From SZUA-229 sp036567985 (GTDB lineage: Bacteria; Pseudomonadota; Gammaproteobacteria; SZUA-229), in the NCBI GenBank assembly GCA_036567985.1, contig DATCTK010000009.1, forward strand, positions 1 through 20,951: a stretch of DNA of 20,951 nucleotides. Direction: 5' to 3'. A program made the position numbers and the translations under genes. Below the pieces are notes generated by a model. It had not been told where the DNA came from, searched no databases, and saw only the letters and a program-made list of their open reading frames with translations. This document shows, piece by piece, positions 6,832 through 15,062 of the stretch. Position 1 is the stretch's first letter, and each line of letters begins with the position of its first letter.

Positions 6832-7632
6832 TCAGTTATCCGATTCAATCTGTCTATTCAGTTTATTCAGTAAGCTGTCGATAACCCTGGCGGCGGCAAC
6901 AAAACCAAAGGTGGCGGTGACCTGGGTGGCTGAGCCAAAACCCATGGAACAGTCAAGGTTCACGCCTTTCACCCCCGGCTTGGCGAAATCAACCTGGCCA
7001 CCTGCTTTAGGGTAGCGCTGCTGCTCGGTGGAAAATACACACTTGATACCAAAGCTGCGTTTGGGGTTTTTGGTATAGCCATACTGGTAGCGTAATTGCG
7101 AGCGAACCTTGGCGGCCAGCGGGTCATTCCAGGTTTTGGCCAGATCGGCGACATTGATCTGTGTCGGGTCGGTTAAGCCGCCGGCACCGCCGGTGGTGAT
7201 CACGGGAATTTTATTACGCTTGCAGTAGTAAATGATTTCACATTTAAAGCGGATGCTGTCAATCGCATCAATCACATAGTCATAACCGTTTTGCAGGTAT
7301 CTCTGGCAGTTAGCCTGGGTAATAAAATCATCAATAATATTTACCTGGCATTCCGGATTGATCTGCTTAACCCGCACTGCCATGGTTTCTACCTTGGAGC
7401 AGTTAATGGTATTGCTGAGTGAGTGAATCTGCCGGTTAATATTGCTCTCGGCAATATCATCGTGATCAATCAGTGTCAGCTGGCCAATGCCAGAGCGGGC
7501 CAGTGCTTCAACGGCCCATGAGCCGACGCCACCGATACCAATTACGCAGATATGGAAGCCCTTAAAATGCTCAAAGGCGCTGTCACCATAGAGTCGTGCA
7601 ATACCGCCGAAGCGGTGGTTATAATCACTCAT
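6832..7632 (-). CDS. tcdA: tRNA threonylcarbamoyladenosine dehydratase TcdA (CsdL)
   Basis: A 266-residue E1/ThiF-family protein that uses ATP to cyclise t6A to ct6A at position 37 of ANN-decoding tRNAs. An N-terminal RFGGIARLYG motif is followed by the nucleotide-binding loop GIGGVGSW at 32-39, Asp56-His-Asp58, NINRQ at 64-68 and DAIDS at 122-126. TTGGAGGLTDPTQI follows, and a FSTEQ segment leads to the C-terminal GSATQVTATFGFVAA helix. Length and motifs match E. coli TcdA. A TATAAT -10 lies on the minus strand at 7674-7669, about 37 bp upstream, without a good -35. The partner CsdA/CsdE genes are not adjacent. Confidence 0.94.
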   Translation of the reverse strand: MSDYNHRFGGIARLYGDSAFEHFKGFHICVIGIGGVGSWAVEALARSGIGQLTLIDHDDIAESNINRQIHSLSNTINCSKVETMAVRVKQINPECQVNIIDDFITQANCQRYLQNGYDYVIDAIDSIRFKCEIIYYCKRNKIPVITTGGAGGLTDPTQINVADLAKTWNDPLAAKVRSQLRYQYGYTKNPKRSFGIKCVFSTEQQRYPKAGGQVDFAKPGVKGVNLDCSMGFGSATQVTATFGFVAAARVIDSLLNKLNRQIESDN

Positions 7633-7731
7633 AGTTCAGAGATACCCGGTATGCCCTGGAAAAAAGGCATTATAGCGCGTGATGGCAGTGGGTTGAATGC
7701 GAAATCAGTGACTGTAGATCCTACAGCTATG

Positions 7732-8982
7732 CTATGTCTGTCGAAAGTCCGGTCGAGTGGCCAGCAGGTGTACAGTGCTGATGGCCCGCTCCATAAAACC
7801 GCCCTCGCAGTAGCACAGGTAGAATTCCCATAAACGGATAAATGCCTCGTTATAACCCAGCTCACGTATCTGTGATTCATGCTGAAAAAAGCGCTCGCGC
7901 CAGTCGCGCAGGGTGCGTGCATAGTCGGCGCCAATGTCATCCAGCTGGTAGATCACCATATCGGTGCTGCAGGTAAGCGATTCGGCCATGGCGGTAATCG
8001 ATGGCAGGCTGCCGCCAGGGAAAATGTATTTCTGGATAAAGTCCACTTCACGCAGCGCCTGTGAATAGCGCTGGTCGGCAATAGTAATCGCCTGAATACA
8101 CATCATGCCATCCGTTTTCAGCAGCTCGCAGCACTTGCCGAAATAGTTATCGAGATTTTCCTGCCCCACCGCTTCAATCATTTCAATGGACACCAGTTTG
8201 TCGTACTGTCCAGTAAGGTCGCGGTAGTCCTGTTGCAGCAGGGTGATTTTGTGTTCAAGCCCCAGCTGCTTTATACGTTGCCGTGCATAATTATATTGCT
8301 GCTGTGAAATCGTGGTTGTGGTGACATGACAACCGTAATGACGTGCAGCATGAATGGCAAATCCACCCCAGCCAGTACCAATTTCAATCACCTGGTCATT
8401 TTCGTCGAGCTTCAGCTTCTGACAGATCAGGTCGAGCTTGTGTGTGGCCGCTAGTTCCAGCGTATTGTGATGCTCGCTGTAAACTGCCGATGAGTACATC
8501 ATATTACTGTCGAGCATCAGCTCGAACAGTGAATTACCGATGTCATAGTGTGCGGCAATATTGCGCCGACTCCCCAAACGGCTGTTACGGTTAAACCAGT
8601 GCAGCAGTTTATTCAGTGGAGCCATCAGCTTGCCGGGGCCACTGTCCATGCTGTCCAGTAGCTGACGGTTAATTACCAGGATTCGTACCAGTGAGGTGAG
8701 GTTGTCGCAGTCCCAGTCACCGTGAAAGTAGGCTTCACCCGCACCTGTGCTGCCAGCAAAGGCAATTGAACTGTAGAAGCTCGGGTTGCGTACCGTAACC
8801 ACCGTTTTAAGCGCCGCATCGGGCTGACCGAAGTCGTACATCTGCTGTCCATCGATCAGTTGAATATGACCTTTTTGCAGGCGACTCAATAAGGTGATAA
8901 CCCCGCGTCTGGCAATCAGATCGATTAACCTGGGCTGTTCACGGCTTTGTGCCTGGCTTTGAGGAATGATGCTGGTTTTCAT
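7732..8982 (-). CDS. cfa: Cyclopropane-fatty-acyl-phospholipid synthase family methyltransferase
   Basis: A 416-residue SAM-dependent methyltransferase of the Cfa family, acting on the double bond of unsaturated acyl chains in membrane phospholipid. It has the Cfa N-terminal lipid-binding domain (about 20-120, including GEAYFHGDWDCDNL), AAHYDIGNSLFELMLDS from about 143, the SAM loop VIEIGTGWGGFAIHAA at 198-213, VSIEMIEAVG, the YIFPGGSLPS segment and the C-terminal YCEGGFMER motif. It is the last gene of the eight-gene operon and starts 5 nt after DUF1365, a pairing widely seen with COG2907 oxidoreductases. The product could be a cyclopropane or a methylated/furan precursor (UfaM-like); sequence alone does not decide. 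No clear terminator was seen after it. Confidence 0.92.
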   Translation of the reverse strand: MKTSIIPQSQAQSREQPRLIDLIARRGVITLLSRLQKGHIQLIDGQQMYDFGQPDAALKTVVTVRNPSFYSSIAFAGSTGAGEAYFHGDWDCDNLTSLVRILVINRQLLDSMDSGPGKLMAPLNKLLHWFNRNSRLGSRRNIAAHYDIGNSLFELMLDSNMMYSSAVYSEHHNTLELAATHKLDLICQKLKLDENDQVIEIGTGWGGFAIHAARHYGCHVTTTTISQQQYNYARQRIKQLGLEHKITLLQQDYRDLTGQYDKLVSIEMIEAVGQENLDNYFGKCCELLKTDGMMCIQAITIADQRYSQALREVDFIQKYIFPGGSLPSITAMAESLTCSTDMVIYQLDDIGADYARTLRDWRERFFQHESQIRELGYNEAFIRLWEFYLCYCEGGFMERAISTVHLLATRPDFRQT

Positions 8983-8987
8983 GGGGC

Positions 8988-9782
8988 TTATCTCTTCTGT
9001 TGTTGATCATCAACTGAGTGGGATTGAGCAGGGTGACTATAAAAAGGTGTACGTTTTAGCCAGAGCCGCAGCGCCTGGTAATAGATCGCTGTCGTGACCT
9101 TGAAGGTGATAAAAGGATATGTCAGCAGGGCTCTGGCGAGTGAGGTCGAGCTGATTTCATGGCGGCGTAACTGCAGTGTGGCATCGAATATTTTTATTTC
9201 TGCATCGTAATTTTCCATGTGTACACTGAGCGTTTTTTCAGGCTGGTTGAAAAACCAGCGGTAATGGTAATTCATCGGCTGAAACGGCGAGACATGAAAG
9301 GCCTTCTCCAGCTCATAGCTGAATAGTCGGTCGCTATGTGATGCGTTTGTGACAAGCGATGCAGCATCCAGTACATAGCAGTATTGCTCATTCCAGGGGG
9401 TATTATTTACCTCGGCGACAATTACCTCTAACCGGTCACCGGATTTATCAAAACAGTAATAAAAACTCACCGGATTAAAACCATAACCGAAATAACTTAA
9501 ATGGGTGAGCAGGCGCACTGGGCCGTCGAGCGTTATTCCGCTGCGCTGTTTAACCAGCTCGATGACTGACTGTTTAAGTTCCTGTTGTGGATTGCCCAGA
9601 TGCTGTTTACGTCTGAACCAGGCGAGATTAAAGCTTCGCGCTGACCACAACAGAAAACGATCGAACAGAGTGGGTAACTCGTCCAGGTCAAGGTAGAGCA
9701 TAAACATGCGGTAATCGAACTGGTGATTAGTCGGTGAAAACCGCCGGTGTTTAACCTGCCCGACGTATAGCTTGCTGTGCAT
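8988..9782 (-). CDS. DUF1365 family protein
   Basis: 264 residues. Family landmarks are an N-terminal YVGQVKHRRFSPTNHQFDYRMFMLYLDLDEL, LTHLSYFGYGFNPVSFYYCFD in the middle and AEVNNTPWNEQYCYVL. KAFHVSPFQPMNYHYRW and YPFITFKVTTAIYYQALRLWLKRTPFY close it. Its biochemical role is not established; it almost always travels with a COG2907 FAD oxidoreductase and a Cfa enzyme, so a shared lipid reaction is inferred. An ATG at 9806 would give 272 residues, but AGGAG lies within those codons and stands 10 nt before the ATG at 9782, so I start there. It overlaps the preceding gene by 32 nt. Confidence 0.9.
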   Translation of the reverse strand: MHSKLYVGQVKHRRFSPTNHQFDYRMFMLYLDLDELPTLFDRFLLWSARSFNLAWFRRKQHLGNPQQELKQSVIELVKQRSGITLDGPVRLLTHLSYFGYGFNPVSFYYCFDKSGDRLEVIVAEVNNTPWNEQYCYVLDAASLVTNASHSDRLFSYELEKAFHVSPFQPMNYHYRWFFNQPEKTLSVHMENYDAEIKIFDATLQLRRHEISSTSLARALLTYPFITFKVTTAIYYQALRLWLKRTPFYSHPAQSHSVDDQQQKR

Positions 9783-11031
9783 CACGCAGGTTCTCCTTAA
9801 AGTCATCCAGTGCCTGAAGCGCGCTCACCACGCCATCTTCATGGAAGCCATTACCCCAGTAGGCACCGGCATAAAAGCAGCGATTAAGCCCGTTCAGGTA
9901 ACTGTGTTGTTGCTGTGCTGCCAGCCCCTCAGGGGTAAAGACGGGGTGGTCATAACTGAGGTGCCTGAGTATTTTGTTTTCATCCACCGCAGCGCTGTTA
10001 TTCAGGGTGACACAGAAGGTATGTGCGCTGTTGATGCCCTGTAGAATATTCATGTTGTAGGTAACCGCAACCGGTGACTGGGTGCGTTGTGTGCGGTGGT
10101 AGTTCCATGCGGCCCAGGCGAGCTTTCGTCTGGGTAACAGTGAGCTATCAGTATGCAATACCACGTCATTTTTCTGATAGGGGAAAGCGCCAAGTATCTT
10201 CTGTTCGAAATCGTTCGGTTGCTGCAACATGGCCAGTGCCTGATCACTGTGACAGGCGAAAAAGACATAGTCGTAAATTTCCTCACCACCTGATTCACTA
10301 TATACCGTGACATGGGATGGTGTACGTAGTACCTGTTTTACCGGGCTGTTGAGGCGTATTCTGTGGCGAAATCCACTAACGAGTTTTTCAACATAAGCTC
10401 TGGAACCACCGTCAATCACATACCAGTCCGGGCGCTCGGTAACACTGAGCAGGCCGTGGTTTGCAAAAAAGCGGATAAAAAACTGCGCCGGAAAATCCAT
10501 CATCTGGGTATAGCTGCTTGACCAGATGGCCGATCCCATGGGAATAATATAGTACTCGATAAATGCTTCTGAATAGTTATGCATGGTCAGGTATTCACCC
10601 AGGCTGAGCGTGCTGTTACTGTTACTGGCAAGCCAGTCAATTGATTCTTTATTAAAGCGTAAAATATCACGAATCATGCGGTGAAACGCAGGTCTGAACA
10701 GGTTACGTCTCTGAGCAAACAGTGAGTTCAGGTTATTTCCATTGTACTCCAGCCCGCTAGACTCACACTTGACACTGAATGACATATTCGATTTTTTAAC
10801 CGGTACATCAAGGCTTTTCAGCATCTGGATAAAGTTGGGATAGGTTTTGTAATTAAAAACGATAAAGCCGCTATCAATGGTGTGTTGTTCGTCCTGGTGG
10901 TGGATGTCATGGGTGTGGCTGTGCCCGCCAATGTGGCTGTTAGCTTCATACAGGGTAATATCATGTTGCTTGTGCAGGTGCCAGGCAAGGGTATTGCCGG
11001 ATATGCCGCTACCGATAATGGCAATCTTCAT
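9751..11031 (-). CDS. FAD-dependent amine-oxidase-like oxidoreductase (COG2907)
   Basis: 426 residues. The N-terminal dinucleotide-binding fold reads IIGSGISG (5-12), with Glu29 in LYEANSHIGGHSHTH binding the ribose. DSGFIVFNYKTYPNF, an IPMGSAIWSS segment, the Y-V-IDGGSRAYVEKL stretch and the C-terminal CFYAGAYWGNGFHEDGVVSALQALDD complete the flavin site. The family resembles desaturases and amine oxidases and is linked with Cfa and DUF1365 in many proteobacteria; a role in oxidising or desaturating a methylated acyl chain is inferred. It begins 2 nt after the lipocalin stop and ends inside the DUF1365 gene, which suggests translational coupling. Confidence 0.9.
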   Translation of the reverse strand: MKIAIIGSGISGNTLAWHLHKQHDITLYEANSHIGGHSHTHDIHHQDEQHTIDSGFIVFNYKTYPNFIQMLKSLDVPVKKSNMSFSVKCESSGLEYNGNNLNSLFAQRRNLFRPAFHRMIRDILRFNKESIDWLASNSNSTLSLGEYLTMHNYSEAFIEYYIIPMGSAIWSSSYTQMMDFPAQFFIRFFANHGLLSVTERPDWYVIDGGSRAYVEKLVSGFRHRIRLNSPVKQVLRTPSHVTVYSESGGEEIYDYVFFACHSDQALAMLQQPNDFEQKILGAFPYQKNDVVLHTDSSLLPRRKLAWAAWNYHRTQRTQSPVAVTYNMNILQGINSAHTFCVTLNNSAAVDENKILRHLSYDHPVFTPEGLAAQQQHSYLNGLNRCFYAGAYWGNGFHEDGVVSALQALDDFKENLRDAQQAIRRAG

Positions 11032-11033
11032 GC

Positions 11034-11672
11034 CTAGAACTCCTTGCTGCCGAGTTGTGATTTGTTGTTTAAAACGTATTGCATCAAGCGACCGGTGCTG
11101 TGACGTTGCGAATTATCCGGCCAGTGTTGCGGTACTTTCTGAATTTTTGAAATGTCATATCCCATCGCCTCGCAACGCAAAACCAGCTGTTGATATTCGC
11201 TGTCACTGATCTGCGGCTGACGTGACATAATCCACAGGTAATCACGTGCGCTGCGCGCAATAATGGTGTGCTTGTAATCGTCACTTACATAGGCAATCAC
11301 ATACTCTGCCTTGAATGGCCAGATAAACTGCATACCCCAGAGACTGTTATTTTGCTGGCTTACATAACCTGTTGGTGTATAGGTTTTGCGTTTGCCATCA
11401 AAGCTGCCATCATTGAAACTGAAAGTGGTGGCGATACTGCCATCCTCATTCATGGCATAGTCTTCGGTGGCGTTGTGTGCGGTTTTTTCCAGAAAGGTAG
11501 GAATATTGGCAATTACGTACCAACGGCCCATAAAAAGCTCCAGCTCGACTGCATCGGCTTTAGGCAGCGGCGTTTCACTAATGCCGGTGTTGTGAGCGCA
11601 GCCACTGAGTAACAGGCTGAGTGCCATCGCAGTGATCAGTTTTACTGCAGAGGATGTGGAATTGATATTCAT
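11034..11672 (-). CDS. blc: Blc-like lipocalin, outer membrane lipoprotein
   Basis: 212 residues with a lipoprotein signal ending LLLSGC (lipidated Cys25). The bacterial-lipocalin start motif GRWYVIANIPTFLEK is at 49-63. The family's later strands are DGSIATTFSFNDG, GYVSQQNNSLWGMQFIWPFKAEYVIAYV and YLWIMSRQPQIS. Blc binds fatty acids and lysophospholipids at the periplasmic face of the outer membrane, which fits a lipid-remodelling operon. The C-terminal tail after about 180 is longer than in E. coli Blc (177 residues). Its ATG overlaps the stop of the preceding gene by 4 nt (ATGA type). Confidence 0.92.
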   Translation of the reverse strand: MNINSTSSAVKLITAMALSLLLSGCAHNTGISETPLPKADAVELELFMGRWYVIANIPTFLEKTAHNATEDYAMNEDGSIATTFSFNDGSFDGKRKTYTPTGYVSQQNNSLWGMQFIWPFKAEYVIAYVSDDYKHTIIARSARDYLWIMSRQPQISDSEYQQLVLRCEAMGYDISKIQKVPQHWPDNSQRHSTGRLMQYVLNNKSQLGSKEF

Positions 11673-12397
11673 TGATCCTGCTCCCTGTCCTGTTGGGGTA
11701 AACTGTTAAGTGGAGTTTGTGGGGTGGAAGATTTCAGCTGGTAACGGATACGGCTGCCATTCTCGGTGGTCGATTGCAGTGCCAGCCATTGATTATCCTG
11801 CGTATACCACAGGTCGATTTCTATATCCTTGCCAACTAACTGGTAACGGTTTGTCTCAATGCCTGCCTGCTGGCCTGGCAGTGTGTCTTTGCCCAGTTTT
11901 CGCAGGCTGACGTCCATCAGTTGGCCGGTTTGTGAATTGAGCAAAGGTGATGGTTCCAGCTGTGATAGATTCCAGTAGGAAAAACTGCGAATGCATTCAT
12001 TCGATTCTGTTTTTGATTTCACCGTTTCAATATGCGTTTGATGCCTGTCGCGGTTTAATTTAACGAATAGCTGGTCACCATTGTCATCGGTTCTGGATTG
12101 CAGTTTTATCAGGCAGCCATCACGCCATTGTTCCTGGTTGCTGTGTCGATAGTGGTAGACGGTAAAAAACATAAAGCGCACATTGAATTCGGCTTCGCTG
12201 CTAATATGCACAGTGCCGTCAATCGTTTCACGACTGAAATAGTGGTAGCCGATTTTGCTGTCATCAAGAAATACATCAAATTGCCAGCTGTTTTTATCTG
12301 CTGTACTGGCTGTAGATGCGGAACCGGAGAATACCAGCAGACTTAGCAGGCTAAGGCATAGCAAGGGGTAGCGAGATTTATTGTGGTAATGGTGCAT
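11669..12397 (-). CDS. Exported protein, DUF6134/DUF3108-like
   Basis: 242 residues with a signal peptide (hydrophobic LLCLSLLSLLVFSGSASTA, cut near residue 30). The mature part begins WQFDVFLDDSKIGYHYF and continues as repeated beta strands (HISSEAEFNVRFMFFTVYHYRHSNQEQW; GDQLFVKLNRDRHQTHIETV), the pattern of DUF6134 or DUF3108 proteins. The assignment is from memory and not firm. Cys95 and Cys135 could form a disulfide. It starts 3 nt after the DUF1295 stop and overlaps the lipocalin start by 4 nt. Being periplasmic, it may carry or sense the lipid product of the operon, but nothing in the sequence proves this. Confidence 0.7.
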   Translation of the reverse strand: MHHYHNKSRYPLLCLSLLSLLVFSGSASTASTADKNSWQFDVFLDDSKIGYHYFSRETIDGTVHISSEAEFNVRFMFFTVYHYRHSNQEQWRDGCLIKLQSRTDDNGDQLFVKLNRDRHQTHIETVKSKTESNECIRSFSYWNLSQLEPSPLLNSQTGQLMDVSLRKLGKDTLPGQQAGIETNRYQLVGKDIEIDLWYTQDNQWLALQSTTENGSRIRYQLKSSTPQTPLNSLPQQDREQDQ

Positions 12398-12400
12398 AAT

Positions 12401-13204
12401 CTAGCTGGCTCCGCTTTCATCGCGGTCGTGCTTTTTAAACCAGGGAATAAATGCACTGGTATTTCGCATATAGTCTTCATAGCCTGGTTTAATACGCATG
12501 CTGCGCTCCAGTAAGGCAACCCCGGAAACCCTTAGCAGTAACAGACTCATAATCAGAGGTGAAATAATCGCTATCACCGCAGCTGATGCATCAGTGGCGC
12601 TGAGTGCCAGCAGGTAAAACCCCCACCAGATCAGGAACTCACCAAAATAATTGGGGTGGCGGCTGTACGCCCATAAGCCACGGGTTAATAACCTGCCTTT
12701 GTTTTCTGGCTGTTTCTTGAAACTGTAGAGTTGCTGGTCGGCTGTGGCCTCGAATAGCAGGCCGAGGGTCCATAAAGCTATCCCCAGGTAGTCGATCACA
12801 CTCAGTGCACTGCCTGATGACATGGCATAAAACAGCGGCAGTGAAATAATCCAGGCGAGGGCTGCCTGGAACATAAAAATCAGGTACAGGCTTTTAAAGG
12901 CAAAGCTCGGCTGGTTGTTTGCACGAATCCGCTGGTAGCGATGATCTTCCCCGTGACCCAGGTGGCGCAGGGTAATATACGCAGATAGTCGTATGCCCCA
13001 GATCAGAACCAGCATATAGATAATCTGTGCACGTAGACTGACTTCGTCCAGAACCCACAGGTAGTAGCTGGCTGCTGCGACAAACAGTATCGACCACAGG
13101 CTGTCGACAATGCTCACATCCTGTTTGCGTACACTCAGCAGCCAGACGATAAAGGCCAGAGCCAGCATGGGGATCAGTGAATAAAAGTAATTATTAATTG
13201 TCAT
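12401..13204 (-). CDS. DUF1295 integral membrane protein (steroid 5-alpha-reductase-like)
   Basis: 267 residues with about six or seven hydrophobic segments. The hallmark SRHPNYFGE at 181-189, within LTRGLWAYSRHPNYFGEFLIWWGF, is shared by DUF1295 proteins, steroid 5-alpha-reductases and isoprenylcysteine methyltransferases. Upstream, DSLWSILF and WGIRLSAYITLRHLGHGEDHRYQ also match the family. Members are thought to reduce or methylate lipid-like substrates; the substrate here is unknown. The ATG shares one base with the stop of DUF2878 (TAATG), a classic coupled arrangement. Confidence 0.9.
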   Translation of the reverse strand: MTINNYFYSLIPMLALAFIVWLLSVRKQDVSIVDSLWSILFVAAASYYLWVLDEVSLRAQIIYMLVLIWGIRLSAYITLRHLGHGEDHRYQRIRANNQPSFAFKSLYLIFMFQAALAWIISLPLFYAMSSGSALSVIDYLGIALWTLGLLFEATADQQLYSFKKQPENKGRLLTRGLWAYSRHPNYFGEFLIWWGFYLLALSATDASAAVIAIISPLIMSLLLLRVSGVALLERSMRIKPGYEDYMRNTSAFIPWFKKHDRDESGAS

Positions 13205-13791
13205 TAAAGATCTCCGGAAACCGAGCTGCGTTCATTGCCCTGTCTGCGCGCTATCTTGTCATCGATATAGCGCGGCTGTTCGATGCGCTCTGCCAGCTTT
13301 ATAAACAGTGGCATCATCAACGCCCAGCCGATGCTCATTACGAGCAGAGCCAGTACGGGTTGTGGCATGGTGACAGCATCCAGTGCCGCGCCTGCGTGGT
13401 AAGCGAGTGGCCCGGCAATGGCACCGAGCAGGGCAGCCAGCCAGTAACGCTGGTAGAGCCAGCGCAGGCTGACATTAATTGTGGTGGCAAACATTAACCA
13501 CATGGCGCTAATCCAGGCGGGTGCGAGGTTATGGTGATATTGGCCGCTGGAAAATAGCATCAGTTGTTGCCAGGTCAGCAGGCTGTCCCAGCTACTGCCG
13601 ATCAGCGCGATGCCTGAAACCAGTAGCAGGTCACGACGTAGCTGTGCACTCAGGGAAAAATGCAGGCCGAGTAATAACAGGGCGCTGCCAATGCCCAGCA
13701 TGGGTCTGTTACTGGCAGCGCTGAGCACACAGGCAAACCAGCCCAGCTGGAAGGCAACAAAGTTAATCAGCTGATGTCGCAGCGTGTTCAT
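13204..13791 (-). CDS. DUF2878 integral membrane protein
   Basis: 195 residues, mostly transmembrane, with about six predicted helices. Family features are the N-terminal LINFVAFQLGWFACVLSAA, GSSWDSLLTWQQLM, AWISAMWLMFATTINVSLRWL, and GAIAGPLAYHAGAALDAV. Its function is unknown; it commonly occurs in the same Cfa/DUF1295/COG2907 cluster. It overlaps the upstream methyltransferase stop by 4 nt and the DUF1295 start by 1 nt. The charged C-terminal tail is cytosolic in the simplest topology. Confidence 0.85.
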   Translation of the reverse strand: MNTLRHQLINFVAFQLGWFACVLSAASNRPMLGIGSALLLLGLHFSLSAQLRRDLLLVSGIALIGSSWDSLLTWQQLMLFSSGQYHHNLAPAWISAMWLMFATTINVSLRWLYQRYWLAALLGAIAGPLAYHAGAALDAVTMPQPVLALLVMSIGWALMMPLFIKLAERIEQPRYIDDKIARRQGNERSSVSGDL

Positions 13792-14831
13792 GCTGCGGGT
13801 TTACTCATCAGGTAATGCATCACATGCCATTGCTGCCCTTGTTCAAAGGCAAACAACTCGGCGCAGGCCATAAAGAAAATACGCCAGCGCATCCACCATT
13901 GCTGGCTGTGTTCTGTGCCATAGGTATCGCGAATCAGTGGCATCAGGCTGGCTTTATGCTGGTCCATATTTCCCAGCCAGGCATTGCAGGTTTTTGCATA
14001 GTGATCGCCATTCCATATCCAGCTTTGTTCAACTTGCAGTGAGTCCTGAAAATACAGCAACAGGTCATCGCTGGGCATCATGCCTCCGGTAAAAAACACA
14101 TCGCTCATCCAGTCGCTTTCGTCCTTCACCTCAAACGCATAGGGCACACTGCAGTGGCTGAACACATGCATAAAAAATTTACCCTCAGGCGCCAGCCACT
14201 GGCTTACCCTGTGCAGCAGCTGCTGCCAGTTACGCATGTGCTCGAACATCTCGATGGAAACAATGCGGTCGAATTGCGCATCGCTGTGAAAGTCATTCAT
14301 ATCGCAGGTAATGACCTGAATATTATTCAAGCCGGCATTTTCAGCCTGCTGCTTGATATAGGCCTTCTGCGAATGGGAGTTGGATACGGCGGTAATCTGG
14401 CTGGACGGGTAGTGCCTGGCCATCCACAGGGTCAGCGAGCCCCAGCCGCAACCCAGTTCCAGTATGTGCTGTCCATCCTGTAAATCAGCATGTTCGCAGC
14501 TCAGTTCGAGTGCGTTGACTTCGGCCCTGTCCAGGGTGCGGGTGTCATCTTTCCAGTAACAACAGCTGTATTTGTTGAGGCTGCCAAGCACCGTGTTATA
14601 GAAGGCGGCGGGCACTTCATAGTGTTGTTGATTGGCTTTTTCCGGTGTCAGTGCGATTGGTGCCTGTCGCATATGGCGGATAAACGCTTGTTTAAGCTGA
14701 TGTGATGCCTGTAAATCATCGGCGCTTATTTCCTGCAGGCGCTGCTTGAGTAATCGGCGTATGCCCTGACGGATAATGCTGTCAGGGATATAACCCTGTT
14801 CAACCCAGTTAATGGCGCGTTGCGGTTTCAT
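13788..14831 (-). CDS. Cfa/coclaurine-N-methyltransferase-like SAM methyltransferase
   Basis: 347 residues, first gene of the lipid operon. HYEVPAAFYNTVLGSLNKYSC from residue 70 matches the Cfa-type substrate region. LELGCGWGSLTLWMA at 124-138 is the SAM loop, followed by VSIEMFEHMRNW and HVFSH, and later FFTGGMMPS and WNGDHYAKTCNAWL. It lacks the N-terminal lipid domain of canonical Cfa and resembles the shorter coclaurine-N-methyltransferase-like group, so its substrate may be a lipid or a small amine. The frame stays open to 14993, but AGGA 8 nt before the ATG at 14831 and the promoter-operator lying inside the putative extension settle the start. Confidence 0.9.
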   Translation of the reverse strand: MKPQRAINWVEQGYIPDSIIRQGIRRLLKQRLQEISADDLQASHQLKQAFIRHMRQAPIALTPEKANQQHYEVPAAFYNTVLGSLNKYSCCYWKDDTRTLDRAEVNALELSCEHADLQDGQHILELGCGWGSLTLWMARHYPSSQITAVSNSHSQKAYIKQQAENAGLNNIQVITCDMNDFHSDAQFDRIVSIEMFEHMRNWQQLLHRVSQWLAPEGKFFMHVFSHCSVPYAFEVKDESDWMSDVFFTGGMMPSDDLLLYFQDSLQVEQSWIWNGDHYAKTCNAWLGNMDQHKASLMPLIRDTYGTEHSQQWWMRWRIFFMACAELFAFEQGQQWHVMHYLMSKPAA

Positions 14832-14884
14832 CTGTGTATTCCTGTGCGGTTGATCGTCCGGTAAATCAGCTGGCGGTGATTGAA

Positions 14885-14952
14885 TAGCTGTACAATAAAT
14901 TATACATAACTTATACATATGTGCAATAAATGTATAAATAAATGTACAGCTA
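14885..14952 (-). promoter_or_regulatory. Promoter and LitR-type operator of the lipid operon
   Basis: Five TGTAyA-type hexamers (14889-14894, 14901-14906, 14912-14917, 14931-14936, 14943-14948) plus TGTGCA at 14920-14925 fall in 68 bp. Outer arms 14885-14906 and 14931-14952 are inverted repeats matching at 19 of 22 positions. On the minus strand, TTGCAC (14926-14921), a 16-bp spacer and TATAAT (14904-14899) form the promoter. The module TGTATAATTTATTGTACA covers the -10. Nearly the same module occurs at 20056-20073. A MerR/LitR dimer or tetramer is the likely ligand; binding itself is inferred. The rest of 14832-15192 holds no gene. Confidence 0.75.
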
Positions 14953-15062
14953 ATGCATAATGAGACTGGATGCCGCGCTGGCCTAAACTGCAACCAGGTG
15001 ACTGCCGGCGGCTTCTGCTGGGGAGCGTCCTGACGGGGGGAACTTTGTAAGTGCTGGGTGTC

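Noticed and set aside
7711..7725. Terminator at the end of the lipid operon
   Set aside because: CTGTAG/CTACAG is only a 6-bp stem with a 3-nt loop and has no U-tract on the minus strand.
14832..14993. 54-residue N-terminal extension of the first methyltransferase of the lipid operon
   Set aside because: The extension covers the promoter and operator hexamers, and the good ribosome site lies before the ATG at 14831.
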